Assembly: GCA_910583725.1 (NCBI GenBank)
Contig: CAJTXZ010000001.1
Location: 1 to 64,000, forward strand
From: an uncultured Vampirovibrio sp.
GTDB lineage: Bacteria > Cyanobacteriota > Vampirovibrionia > Gastranaerophilales > Gastranaerophilaceae
Length of the DNA: 64,000 nt
Reading direction: 5' to 3'
Part shown: positions 25,687 to 34,863 of the stretch, piece by piece
Layout of the letters: each line of letters opens with the position of its first letter
Numbering within the stretch: the stretch's first letter is position 1
Made by a program: the position numbers and the translations under genes
The notes under the pieces: model-generated
Databases searched by the model: none
What the model was told of the DNA's origin: nothing
The model's input: the letters and a program-made list of their open reading frames with translations, nothing else

Positions 25687-27105
25687 CTAACACACGCTTT
25701 CCTTAGCCTTTTGAAGTACATCTTCAATTGTGCCTGTCATATAAAATGCCTGCTCCGGCACATCATCGTGCTTTCCTTCGATTATTTCCTTAAATCCTTT
25801 GATTGAATCTTCAAGTTTTACATATTTGCCTTTTGTGCCTGAAAACTGCTCTGCCACAAAGAAAGGTTGGGATAAGAACTTCTGGATTTTTCTTGCGCGG
25901 TTAACCGTTAATTTGTCTTCTTCTGAAAGTTCATCCATGCCAAGGATAGCAATAATATCCTGTAAATCCTTATATTTTTGCAAAATTTCAAGCACTTTTC
26001 TTGCAACATTATAGTGCTCTTCCCCGACAACATTAGGGTCAAGCGCTCTTGAGCTTGATTCCAGAGGGTCGCAGGCAGGATAAAGGCCCAATGATGCGAT
26101 ATTTCTTGATAATACCGTACTTGCATCAAGATGTGTGAAGGTCGTTGCAGGGGCAGGGTCTGTTAAGTCGTCTGCCGGCACATAAACCGCCTGAACAGAT
26201 GTAATTGAACCGTCTTTTGTGGATGTAATTCTTTCCTGTAATTCGCCGACTTCCTGTGCCAATGTAGGCTGATAGCCAACAGCGGATGGCATTCTGCCAA
26301 GAAGGGCTGAAACCTCGGAACCTGCCTGGACAAACCTAAAGATGTTATCAATAAACAACAAAACGTCCTGATGAAGAGTATCCCTAAAATATTCAGCACA
26401 TGTTAGGGTTGAAAGTCCTACTCTCATACGGGCTCCCGGCGGTTCATTCATCTGTCCGTAAACAAGGGCTACCTTATCTAAAACGCCTGATTCTTTCATT
26501 TCATTATAAAGGTCATTGCCTTCGCGGGTTCTTTCGCCAACACCGCCAAAAACAGAAACACCGTTGTGCTCCTGCGCTATGTTGTGGATTAATTCCATAA
26601 TAAGAACGGTTTTGCCAACACCTGCACCGCCAAAAAGGCCGATTTTGCCGCCTTTTTGATATGGCATCAAAAGGTCAATAGCTTTAATTCCGGTTTCTAA
26701 TATTTCAACGTTGGTATTCTGCTCTGTTAATTCGGGCGAGGGCCTATGGATGGGCAAATATTCAGCAGCACCCACATCTCCCATATTATCAACAGGTTCG
26801 CCTAAAACATTCAAAATGCGCCCTAAAATTTCCTTGCCCACAGGCATTTTGATAGGCTCTTTTGTGTTTCTTGCCTTCATACCTCTTTTGAGGCCGTCTG
26901 TAGATGACATTGCAACCGTTCTTACGGTATTTTGGCCTAATAATTGCTGCACCTCAACCACGGTTTTATTGCCTTCATCATTGAATATTTCAAGCGCGTC
27001 GTATATTTCAGGAAGACTGCCGTCCTTAAATTCAACGTCAATAACAGGCCCTATTATCTGCACTATAGAACCATCAAATCCATCCAAAACGGCATTCTCG
27101 CTCAT
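25687..27105 (-). CDS. atpD: ATP synthase beta subunit
   Basis: Catalytic F1 subunit. Walker A GGAGVGKT, the GERTREGNDLY block, the Walker B region VLLFIDNIFRF, the SALLGRMPSAVGYQPTL motif and the DELSEEDK C-terminal block are all present. The frame opens at 27138, but AAGGA sits seven bases before the ATG at 27105 (MSENAVLDGF), giving 472 residues, normal for the family. First gene of a probable operon atpD-atpC-GT39-GT39. Confidence 0.96.
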   Translation of the reverse strand: MSENAVLDGFDGSIVQIIGPVIDVEFKDGSLPEIYDALEIFNDEGNKTVVEVQQLLGQNTVRTVAMSSTDGLKRGMKARNTKEPIKMPVGKEILGRILNVLGEPVDNMGDVGAAEYLPIHRPSPELTEQNTNVEILETGIKAIDLLMPYQKGGKIGLFGGAGVGKTVLIMELIHNIAQEHNGVSVFGGVGERTREGNDLYNEMKESGVLDKVALVYGQMNEPPGARMRVGLSTLTCAEYFRDTLHQDVLLFIDNIFRFVQAGSEVSALLGRMPSAVGYQPTLAQEVGELQERITSTKDGSITSVQAVYVPADDLTDPAPATTFTHLDASTVLSRNIASLGLYPACDPLESSSRALDPNVVGEEHYNVARKVLEILQKYKDLQDIIAILGMDELSEEDKLTVNRARKIQKFLSQPFFVAEQFSGTKGKYVKLEDSIKGFKEIIEGKHDDVPEQAFYMTGTIEDVLQKAKESVC

Positions 27106-27310
27106 CTGTAAATCCTTCATAATAATTCTTTTACACATTCATTATACTAAAAACAATTTTAATTACATAGGGAATATGGAAAATATACCCAAAAGGGCTA
27201 GTTTTATAAACTTTTTACAAAACTTAACACAAATAATACCTGGCTAAAGTTTAAAAATATAATGCCGACATAAAAAATATATATTATATACATCATAAAG
27301 GGTACACTCT

Positions 27311-28450
27311 ATGGCTCAATATTCCATTAATGGCGAAAATCCGTATCAAAATATGGCACAAAAATTAAATGCGTCGACATCAAGAAGCACTTCAAAATCT
27401 TACAGCAGCCAATCTTTATTTGACACAAATGCAAATTCAAGTACCAGCGCTGCATCTGGAGGGCTGTTTGGCACAACCAGCTCTTCCTCTTCCTCAAATA
27501 CTTCGGCATACAGCCAGTATAGAGCACAAAGCACGTCTGTAAATTCTTATGCTTCAAGCTCAAAAAGTGTATCCCAAAAAAGCAGCAGCACAAAAACAAC
27601 AACTAAAATCAATAAAAAAACAACAGCTAAATCGTCAGCTAAATCGTCAACAGCTAAAACCAGCTCATATGCAAAAACTTCATCAAGCGGCAAAAAATTG
27701 CAGTTAAACACGCAAAAAAAGAGTTTATTAAGGGAAAAATCACAGCTTGCAGCAGAAAAAAGCAGACTTGATAATTTGAATGTAAGTTTATCATTGGCAA
27801 AACTCGAACTTGAGAAGCAGGCAATATTGCAAAACTCTGCACGCAGATCTTCCTCGTTTTCAAGCACAAACAGAACTTCATCATCACAAAGCTCAAGCAT
27901 GCCTAGTGCAATCTATTCAAGCTTTTTAGTTAATGATGGAAGAATCAGTGAAAGTTTATTACCCGGAAAAAACTCATACGAATCCCAACTTGCCTCTTAT
28001 AATTCGCAACTGGCAGAATATAACGCTAAAGTTGCATCATATAATTCAAAGGTGGAACAATATCAAAAAAATGGTGGAAGCGGGGTTAATAAGCTTTCAA
28101 CAATAGGTGCAAAATCATCCTCTGCAAGCTCATCCACCTCAAATACTGCAAAGACAAGCGCCATGCAAACTGCCGCCGCAAATAATGCTGCGCAGGCAAC
28201 AGAAAAGATAAAAGAAAAGCCCAAAAAGGAAAATATGACCTGGCAAGAGCGCATTGACTATATGATAACAGAAAAAGAAGACAGCCTGTCTGAAATAGCC
28301 TCATTTGATAAGCTTGATGAGGTTATAAACACAATGCAAAAATATATAGATTCAAAATATAAGGGCAAAATCACCCTTGGTGTGCATCAAAACACCTTTG
28401 GAAGCGGCCTTGGCTATCATGAAATAACACTTATAAGAAAAGATGGATAA
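27311..28450 (+). CDS. Ser/Thr-rich coiled-coil protein, unknown function
   Basis: A 379-residue protein without a signal peptide. Residues 20-125 are low complexity (Ser, Thr, Lys; runs of five or six Ser). A coiled-coil-like section follows (REKSQLAAEKSRLDNLNVSL), then an Asn/Tyr/Ser repeat (SYESQLASYNSQLAEYNAK), a second Ser/Ala-rich linker and a compact C-terminal domain of about 80 residues. AAGGG lies before the ATG. Function unknown; possibly a structural or secreted protein. Confidence 0.6.
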   Translation: MAQYSINGENPYQNMAQKLNASTSRSTSKSYSSQSLFDTNANSSTSAASGGLFGTTSSSSSSNTSAYSQYRAQSTSVNSYASSSKSVSQKSSSTKTTTKINKKTTAKSSAKSSTAKTSSYAKTSSSGKKLQLNTQKKSLLREKSQLAAEKSRLDNLNVSLSLAKLELEKQAILQNSARRSSSFSSTNRTSSSQSSSMPSAIYSSFLVNDGRISESLLPGKNSYESQLASYNSQLAEYNAKVASYNSKVEQYQKNGGSGVNKLSTIGAKSSSASSSTSNTAKTSAMQTAAANNAAQATEKIKEKPKKENMTWQERIDYMITEKEDSLSEIASFDKLDEVINTMQKYIDSKYKGKITLGVHQNTFGSGLGYHEITLIRKDG

Positions 28451-28593
28451 ATTTAAATGCCGGATTTTATGTAATGGAAAAGAAGCATAATAAACTTTTT
28501 AACCTGGTTTAAATAAACATACCAGTGTTTTAAAGTTAAAATATTCCGTTTTTTTAAAGGCTAAAATCCTTAGGCATTGCAAAACAAAGGAGC

Positions 28594-29157
28594 TTAATCC
28601 AGATAAAATACCGTTACTACCTTATGTGAATCTTCTGCAAAATCAACGGCTTTGTGCAAAGTGTTTGATGTGTGCGACAAAAAGCAGATTAATTGCTGGC
28701 ATTCATCAATTATTTCACGGTTGCAGATTCTTGAAGCGTCAGTCAGGGTCATCATTGCTCGGTCCGGGTGTTCTATAATATTAGGCACACCAATAAGCTG
28801 GTCTTGAACGTCTGATGGCTGCTGGCCTATTGTTTGGGGCAGAATCACCTTTAGTTTCTCAGGATTTGCCTTCATAGCACCCCTTATGGCTGCAGCGTTA
28901 GTGCCGGATGAACCTCCTGATGTGATTATAGTGTTTCCCTGCATAACAAGGGACATTGTAAGGGTTTCAATTATTTGTTGATGAGTGATAGCGAGATTTC
29001 TTGAGCCGATTATTGCTATCCTTTTGGCAGACTGCCTAATTGTAGCCAGTTCCTGAGCCAGAGTGTCAATTTTATCGATATCATCCTCTGAAACTTTGTC
29101 TAAATCATCCAACGGAACCATAATCGAGGGTTGTTCGTTATTGTTTTCGCTCATCAA
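28594..29157 (-). CDS. DprA-like Rossmann protein
   Basis: A 187-residue protein with the DprA/Smf nucleotide-binding core: IAIIGSRN, then IITSGGSSGTNAAAIRGAM (the G-S/G-G-A region) and LPQTIGQQ, ending QQLICFLSHTSNTLHKAV. It lacks the extra domains of full DprA (usually 280-400 residues) and resembles short cyanobacterial proteins annotated as recombination-mediator-like. DprA loads RecA on transforming DNA; whether this short form does is not known. Divergent from the helicase gene, about 100 bases away. Confidence 0.7.
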   Translation of the reverse strand: MMSENNNEQPSIMVPLDDLDKVSEDDIDKIDTLAQELATIRQSAKRIAIIGSRNLAITHQQIIETLTMSLVMQGNTIITSGGSSGTNAAAIRGAMKANPEKLKVILPQTIGQQPSDVQDQLIGVPNIIEHPDRAMMTLTDASRICNREIIDECQQLICFLSHTSNTLHKAVDFAEDSHKVVTVFYLD

Positions 29158-29262
29158 ATTTATCCTTAATATTTTTTTGTATTATAATGATAGCATATTT
29201 TTTTAATTTTGACTATTTTATTTTATAGTGATAGTTGTATACAGCGGGGAATTTCAACAGCA

Positions 29263-31884
29263 ATGCAGGATTTAGCGTTTTTAAAGGGATTAAATAATGA
29301 GCAAAGAGAGGCAGTTGTCGCAAAAAACGGCCCCATACTTGTCTTAGCCGGTGCAGGCAGCGGAAAAACAAAGGTTTTAACCTCAAGAATAGCTAATTTG
29401 GTGCATTCCGGCGTCAGCCCCTTTGAAATTTTAGCTGTTACATTCACAAATAAGGCTGCAAAAGAAATGAGCGCAAGGCTTTCAGCCTATTTAGGCGAAG
29501 ACACGGTAAGGCGCATGTGGGTTGGCACTTTTCATAGCATTGCAGGCAGAATTTTGAGGCGCGATCTTGATAAATACCAGACCAAAGACGGCCGCAAATG
29601 GAGCAATAACTACGTTATATACGATGATACAGACACAAAAACCGTCATAAAAAATGCCATTAAAAAATTTAATCTTGATGAAAAAATTTATGAAGTAAAG
29701 TTAATAAAATCAATAATTTCAAACGCAAAAAACAAGCTGCAGGACGCTTATGCCTTTGCTACAGCTGCAAGAGACTATAAAACAGAAAAAATTTCAGAAG
29801 TGTATTATGAATATGAAAAACAGCTTGCAATCAACAATGCGCTTGATTTTGACGACATGCTCATGCTTTGTGTAAATCTTTTGGCTGAAAATGAGCTTGT
29901 CAGGGAAAATTATGCAAGAAGGTTCAAACACATTCTGACAGATGAGTTTCAGGACACAAATAAGGCGCAATATAAGCTTATACGGATGTTATACAATAAT
30001 GAAAAGGCTAAAACCCTTGATACAAGCCTTTGTGCCGTAGGTGATGTTGACCAGTCAATTTACAGCTGGAGAGGGGCGGATTTCAAGATTATACTTGGGT
30101 TTCAGAAGGATTATGAGGATACAAAATTAATCAAGCTTGAACAAAATTACCGCTCCACAGAAAATATTTTGAATGCCGCAAATGCAGTCATAGTCAATAA
30201 TTCGGAGAGACTTGATAAGAACCTGTATTCCCAAAAAGGTGCAGGAGAGCCGATTTTAACCTATGAAGCAGATTCAGACTATGAGGAAAGCCTTTATATA
30301 GCTAAAAAAATTAAAGATTTATACCGCAATGGCACGCCCTATGAGGATATGGCAGTTTTATACCGCACAAACGCCCAATCCAGAGGGATCGAGGAAGCTT
30401 TGATGTCAAACTCCTTGCCCTACAAGATTGTCGGGGGTTTAAGGTTTTATGAAAGAAAAGAAATTAAGGACATTGTTGCATATTTAAAATTAATCTATAA
30501 TACCAGTGATAATCAGAGTTTGAGGCGTATTATAAACGTGCCAAAGCGCGGTATAGGCGACACTACGGTAAAAAAACTGGCAGATATAGCTGATAGCAAG
30601 GATTTATCGATTTTTGAAATTATTTCACACATTGATGAATACCCGGACTTTAGTGCCCGCCACAAGGCAGTTTTGACCGGTTTTTATGATACAATAAAAA
30701 ACCTGATTTCAAAACAAAATTCAATAGAATTATCCGAATTTGTAAGCCACACACTTGAATATTCCGGGTATTTAGGGGAATTAAGAGCGGAGGATACGGT
30801 TGAAAACCAGTCCAGGCTTGAAAACTTACAGGAATTTATTAACGTTGTTAAAGAATTTGAGCTTGATGAGATTCCTTTTGAAGAAGAGGCCGAAGACCTT
30901 GGCGCACTGGGCAATTTCCTGACACAGGTGGCTCTTGTGTCTGATATAGATGAGGTTAAAGACAATGAAAAATCTGTAACCCTGATGACACTTCATGCTT
31001 CAAAGGGTTTAGAGTTTCCTGTGGTATTTTTAGCGGGAATGGAGGAGGGGATGTTCCCGAATGCACGTACAATCGGCCAGTACGAGTCAAGTTCAGAGCT
31101 CGAAGAGGAGCGAAGGCTTATGTACGTAGGGATTACGCGTGCTAAGGACCTGCTTCACCTAACCTGGGCGCAGAAAAGGCGCGTTTGGGGTGATGTAAAA
31201 TTTTTCCCTCCATCAAGATTTATTGAGGAAATCCCTGCAAATCTTAGGCAAGAGGATGAAACAAGCGTAAAAGGCGCTTATAACAATGGCTGGGGCGGTT
31301 CAAAAGTTTCAAAAGACAATGATAACAATGGTTTTAGCCGTCAAAGAGGGGATTTTAATAAAAATTCATACAAAGGCGGAAATGAAAATCGCCAAAAGAG
31401 CGTTGCTGCAGCCAATAGCAGCTCTTCATTTACGTCAAGTGCAGGCGGTTCCTTGCTTTCCAGTATTGCAAGGATAAAAAAGAGTAAAAACAGTGGCAAT
31501 GAGCCGTCTAAAAAGCCTGAAGCCCAACAGGTGCAAAGAACAGAGGCAAAAAATTTCGTTGTAAAAAAACACAAAAACGAAAATTTTGAAAAACCAAAAA
31601 TGGAAAATCTGCACGCGCAAGCACAAAAAAGTGCAAAAGTTGATATAAATATTCAAGATATTATTGCAAGATGTAAAGAACAGGCAAAGACTCCGCCTAA
31701 AAGCCCTGCGACACAAGGTTTTAGGATGATACCTGAGGGCACAAGAGTCTTCCACCAACAGTTTGGCGTGGGTCACATCCGGCAAACCCTTGTAGACAAA
31801 GGGGAAACAAGCTATGTGGTTGAATTTACAAAGGCAGGCACTAAAACTCTGGACGCCAATAGCGGCTCTTTAAAGATGTTTTAG
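29263..31884 (+). CDS. pcrA: UvrD/PcrA-type DNA helicase
   Basis: A superfamily 1A 3'-5' helicase for repair and removal of RecA or stalled complexes. Walker A GAGSGKT at residues 30-36, the Q-motif-like LNNEQREAV, TFTNKAAKEM, DEFQDTN (motif II), GDVDQSIYSWRGA (III), the LEQNYRS block (IV), LMTLHASKGLEF (V) and EERRLMYVGITRA (VI) are all seen. The C-terminal 220 residues are a Lys/Asn/Ser-rich linker closed by a PcrA-type small domain (FHQQFGVGHI). The frame begins at 29209, but the ATG at 29263 has GGGGA upstream and gives a standard N terminus. The last four bases overlap the convergent gene. Confidence 0.93.
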   Translation: MQDLAFLKGLNNEQREAVVAKNGPILVLAGAGSGKTKVLTSRIANLVHSGVSPFEILAVTFTNKAAKEMSARLSAYLGEDTVRRMWVGTFHSIAGRILRRDLDKYQTKDGRKWSNNYVIYDDTDTKTVIKNAIKKFNLDEKIYEVKLIKSIISNAKNKLQDAYAFATAARDYKTEKISEVYYEYEKQLAINNALDFDDMLMLCVNLLAENELVRENYARRFKHILTDEFQDTNKAQYKLIRMLYNNEKAKTLDTSLCAVGDVDQSIYSWRGADFKIILGFQKDYEDTKLIKLEQNYRSTENILNAANAVIVNNSERLDKNLYSQKGAGEPILTYEADSDYEESLYIAKKIKDLYRNGTPYEDMAVLYRTNAQSRGIEEALMSNSLPYKIVGGLRFYERKEIKDIVAYLKLIYNTSDNQSLRRIINVPKRGIGDTTVKKLADIADSKDLSIFEIISHIDEYPDFSARHKAVLTGFYDTIKNLISKQNSIELSEFVSHTLEYSGYLGELRAEDTVENQSRLENLQEFINVVKEFELDEIPFEEEAEDLGALGNFLTQVALVSDIDEVKDNEKSVTLMTLHASKGLEFPVVFLAGMEEGMFPNARTIGQYESSSELEEERRLMYVGITRAKDLLHLTWAQKRRVWGDVKFFPPSRFIEEIPANLRQEDETSVKGAYNNGWGGSKVSKDNDNNGFSRQRGDFNKNSYKGGNENRQKSVAAANSSSSFTSSAGGSLLSSIARIKKSKNSGNEPSKKPEAQQVQRTEAKNFVVKKHKNENFEKPKMENLHAQAQKSAKVDINIQDIIARCKEQAKTPPKSPATQGFRMIPEGTRVFHQQFGVGHIRQTLVDKGETSYVVEFTKAGTKTLDANSGSLKMF

Positions 31885-33035
31885 GGCTTTGGCTTCTGCC
31901 AAACCGTTGGTACATCAATAATTACAGAGTCTTCTTTTCTAAAACCCTCTTCAATTATGCATTTTGCCCAATGTACGGGCTTATAACCCTTCTTTTCCAA
32001 GGCTTTTACAATGGGTGAGGTTTTGAAAACCGGTGTATCAGGTGAAAACCTGCCCTTTGGAAAATATACATCGGGATATAGTTCCGAAAAGCTTGCTATT
32101 TCATCATTTTCAGCATCATCATTAGCTGTAATCAAGTGTTCATGGGCTATATCACCCATAACAAATATGCCGCCCGGCTCCAGAACACTATCAATTTTTT
32201 CAATAATTTCAGCGGTTTTTTCCTTAATTTCATCACAGCTCATTTCTCTATAGCCTTGAAATTCGCCATCCTGTCTGCTTTTTTCGGCTTGCGGCCTAAA
32301 AACATGATAAAATGCATTCCTGAAAAATACCGCCCCTATTGGCTTTTCATAAAAATGTTTGTCTATATCCTGAATATCGCCCTCAGAATAGGCAATTTTA
32401 TCCCAATATTTTGGTTTGAATTTAAAATATTTTTCAGAGCCATAGCATTCCTCATTGCGGCACCTTTGCCTGGTTGACATATTTTCCCGGCCGTCGCCGG
32501 ATAAATCTTCCATAAGCCTTGAAAAAGCCCTTGCTGCACGTCTTTCAGGCTTATTTTGAGAAAAGTAATCTTTGAGCAAAAATTTATCCCAATATTCCCC
32601 CTTAACGCAGTATTTGTGGGCCTTTGCCCTTGCAATCATAAAGGGGCTTGTGTCATAGGCATTGATATCAAATTTTTTGGCATCGCGCCCCAAAAGCGCG
32701 TAAATTGAAATTGCTTCTTCGCCGTCAGAGCAAGCATAGTCAAGGATTTGGGCACCATTTGGAAAATTAGTCTTAAGTAAATTAACAGCGCCATTTAGTG
32801 TGGGCAAATCCCTAAAAAAGCCTGTATCTTCTGCCAAACCAAGGCTGTTGTTTTGCCTGATTGTTCCAAATGAGATTGCGCTTTCACCCGCAAAGTGGTT
32901 TTTAAAGAGAATGCTTGAATAATTAGACATTTTACAGGGAGCGGCATGGGTATTATCATGGTTTGCTGTCTGAAATACAGGGTTTGGGGCAGGTGCAGAT
33001 ATGGCAAAATTAAGGTTATTGGCTGTTATTTTCAT
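31881..33035 (-). CDS. SAM-dependent methyltransferase-like protein
   Basis: About 384 residues from the ATG at 33035; the frame extends 33 residues further, but MKITANNLNF resembles other N termini here. The N-terminal 65 residues are Asn/Ala/Pro-rich with AISFGTIRQN. A CheR-like region follows: FFRDLPTLNGAV and ILDYACSDGEEAISIY, where the D-x-A-C-S-D-G-E motif matches the SAM-binding loop (usually G-C-S-T/S-G-E). Later NAFYHVF and LEPGGIFVMGDI are in the usual places. Target unknown. Confidence 0.65.
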   Translation of the reverse strand: MKITANNLNFAISAPAPNPVFQTANHDNTHAAPCKMSNYSSILFKNHFAGESAISFGTIRQNNSLGLAEDTGFFRDLPTLNGAVNLLKTNFPNGAQILDYACSDGEEAISIYALLGRDAKKFDINAYDTSPFMIARAKAHKYCVKGEYWDKFLLKDYFSQNKPERRAARAFSRLMEDLSGDGRENMSTRQRCRNEECYGSEKYFKFKPKYWDKIAYSEGDIQDIDKHFYEKPIGAVFFRNAFYHVFRPQAEKSRQDGEFQGYREMSCDEIKEKTAEIIEKIDSVLEPGGIFVMGDIAHEHLITANDDAENDEIASFSELYPDVYFPKGRFSPDTPVFKTSPIVKALEKKGYKPVHWAKCIIEEGFRKEDSVIIDVPTVWQKPKP

Positions 33036-33222
33036 ATTTCTATAAAACGTATAAAAAAATTTTTTGCACAAAAATTTACTTTTCTTAACATAAATTCTTG
33101 CGTTTTTGAAATAATTATTGCGCTTTATTAGCAACTTTTTGTATGTTTATGTTTTTATATATATGTAGATTTTTTATTAAAAATTTTAACGTCATAAAAA
33201 ATATTTAGACCAGAAGGAAAAA

Positions 33223-34518
33223 ATGCAGAATAATATTTCAACTTTGCCAAATACTAATATACAGAGGCAATTAAAGAGCCAAAATGCAGCTGTGAAGCCT
33301 AATTCAGGCGTTTCAGGGCAGATAAATTCAAATAGAGTACAAGATTATAAAACTGATGAATTTTTACCTAGTGCGGATGAAAAAAGTGCCCAAAATGCAG
33401 AGCAGACTAGCGAAAGCAAGAAAGATAAGTTTTTAAAATACGCTAAAAAGTATGCGCTGCCTGCAATAGCGCTGCTTGGTGCAATTGGAATCGGTGCATT
33501 TTTTATATCGCGCAGCAGGAATAAAGCCCTAAAGACGAAGCAGAAAACGGCTCAATTGGAGGCTCGAAGGCAGGCTAACGCAGCTGAGGAGGCTGAAAGA
33601 CTGGCTAAAAAGGCCAAGGAGGCTGAAATAGAGGCTCAAAAGCAGGCTGAAAAGCAAGCGGAGAATGCTAAAGAGATTGCAAAAGAGAATTTTTGGCTTG
33701 AAAACTCAAGCAGGAGCTGCGTTTACACATCTGATATGGAAGAAGAGTTTTCTGATAGAATTCAATATCATGCAAGCTCTAGTGACACTAAGACAGAGCT
33801 TGAGCACTGGTTTAACAAACTAAAAAAAGATGATGCGAAATTTGTTCAAACAACGGGTGATAAGCACGCCAACCTTGAATTTACAGACTTTGAAATTTTA
33901 CCTCATTCGTATAACGATGATACAAATGTATTTTATATGGCAAAATGCGCCGGTGGCCTGGTATCAAAAGGATATGACGTAAACAGCAGGATTGACTATG
34001 ACTGGTATGGATTTAAAACCGGTTCAAATGATACTTATGGAGATTTTGGTAATCCAATTAACAAAAGAGCGCATAAATGGCTTGAAAAGAAGGTTGATGG
34101 AAGGTATCGACATGACAGCATGGATTTACCTGATTACGGGCATCTTGTTACAACAGCTGACGATAAGGGCAGAAAAATAGTTATATTTCTGACACAGCAA
34201 AAAACACCCATAACAAAGGGCGTTGACGCCAGAGGAAATGACGCCTTTTTTGTTTTAAGGTCATCTAACGATAAATTTACAAATCTTCAAAAAGATTTGA
34301 TAAGAATTTTTAGTGACCCAGAAAACCAGAAATACGTTACAGGGGAAAATATCGGGCCATTGCAGACAATGGTTGATTATGCAGACGGCATTATGCCCTT
34401 ACAGAATAAAACCGCATTTTTAAGCGCAATTCAGTCTTGGGCAGAGCATTCAAAGGAAGCCGATGTGGATAAAATAATCAGTGATTCAAACAGCATTTTA
34501 GAGCTGCACCTTGTGTAG
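33223..34518 (+). CDS. Single-pass anchored protein with Ala/Lys coiled coil
   Basis: A 431-residue protein. The N-terminal 65 residues are Asn/Gln/Ser-rich and polar, then a lysine-rich stretch and one hydrophobic segment (ALPAIALLGAIGIGAFFI), followed by a charged Ala/Glu/Lys coiled coil (about 105-155) and a soluble domain of about 270 residues. No signal peptide, so topology is uncertain. AGAAGGA precedes the ATG. The same leader-Lys-membrane-domain plan is seen at 34864-36339 and in the gene 7769-9042. No enzymatic motif recognised. Confidence 0.6.
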   Translation: MQNNISTLPNTNIQRQLKSQNAAVKPNSGVSGQINSNRVQDYKTDEFLPSADEKSAQNAEQTSESKKDKFLKYAKKYALPAIALLGAIGIGAFFISRSRNKALKTKQKTAQLEARRQANAAEEAERLAKKAKEAEIEAQKQAEKQAENAKEIAKENFWLENSSRSCVYTSDMEEEFSDRIQYHASSSDTKTELEHWFNKLKKDDAKFVQTTGDKHANLEFTDFEILPHSYNDDTNVFYMAKCAGGLVSKGYDVNSRIDYDWYGFKTGSNDTYGDFGNPINKRAHKWLEKKVDGRYRHDSMDLPDYGHLVTTADDKGRKIVIFLTQQKTPITKGVDARGNDAFFVLRSSNDKFTNLQKDLIRIFSDPENQKYVTGENIGPLQTMVDYADGIMPLQNKTAFLSAIQSWAEHSKEADVDKIISDSNSILELHLV

Positions 34519-34863
34519 TGCACCATTAGCGGCGTAGACCATTTTCAAAGAAAGTATTGCGGTTTGAATGCCCGTGAAATGCCTTGTATGATATGGTTTT
34601 AGCCGCGTTTAATACGTGTAAATAGCAAGTAATAAGAGTTTTAGGCGTGTATCCTCTTTGTATTAAGCAGCATAAAAGGCTTTTTGTGTACGGAAGAGAT
34701 TTTAGGCTGGGTTAATGACCACAAATTGCTGGTTTTAGGGGTTTTTAGTGCGCACAATATCTGACTTTAAAAATGATAACAGGATTTTTTGCTTTACTGA
34801 CAATTTTTTTCAATTTCATGTTTTTATATAGTATATAGATATTTTTGTGGGAAATACGAAGCT
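34519..34863. other. Intergenic region, partly array-like in composition
   Basis: No gene. The first two thirds (34520-34740) are richer in G and T than the surroundings, with words such as GGTTTTAGCCGCG and GGTTTTAGGGG. This recalls the spacers of the cassette array, but no cassette core (SVRC, LQLCD) is present. The last part is AT-rich and probably carries the promoter of the next gene. Confidence 0.4.

Noticed and set aside
34520..34740. A remnant of the cassette array next to the anchored-protein genes.
   Set aside because: Only composition and short words agree; no cassette motif is present.
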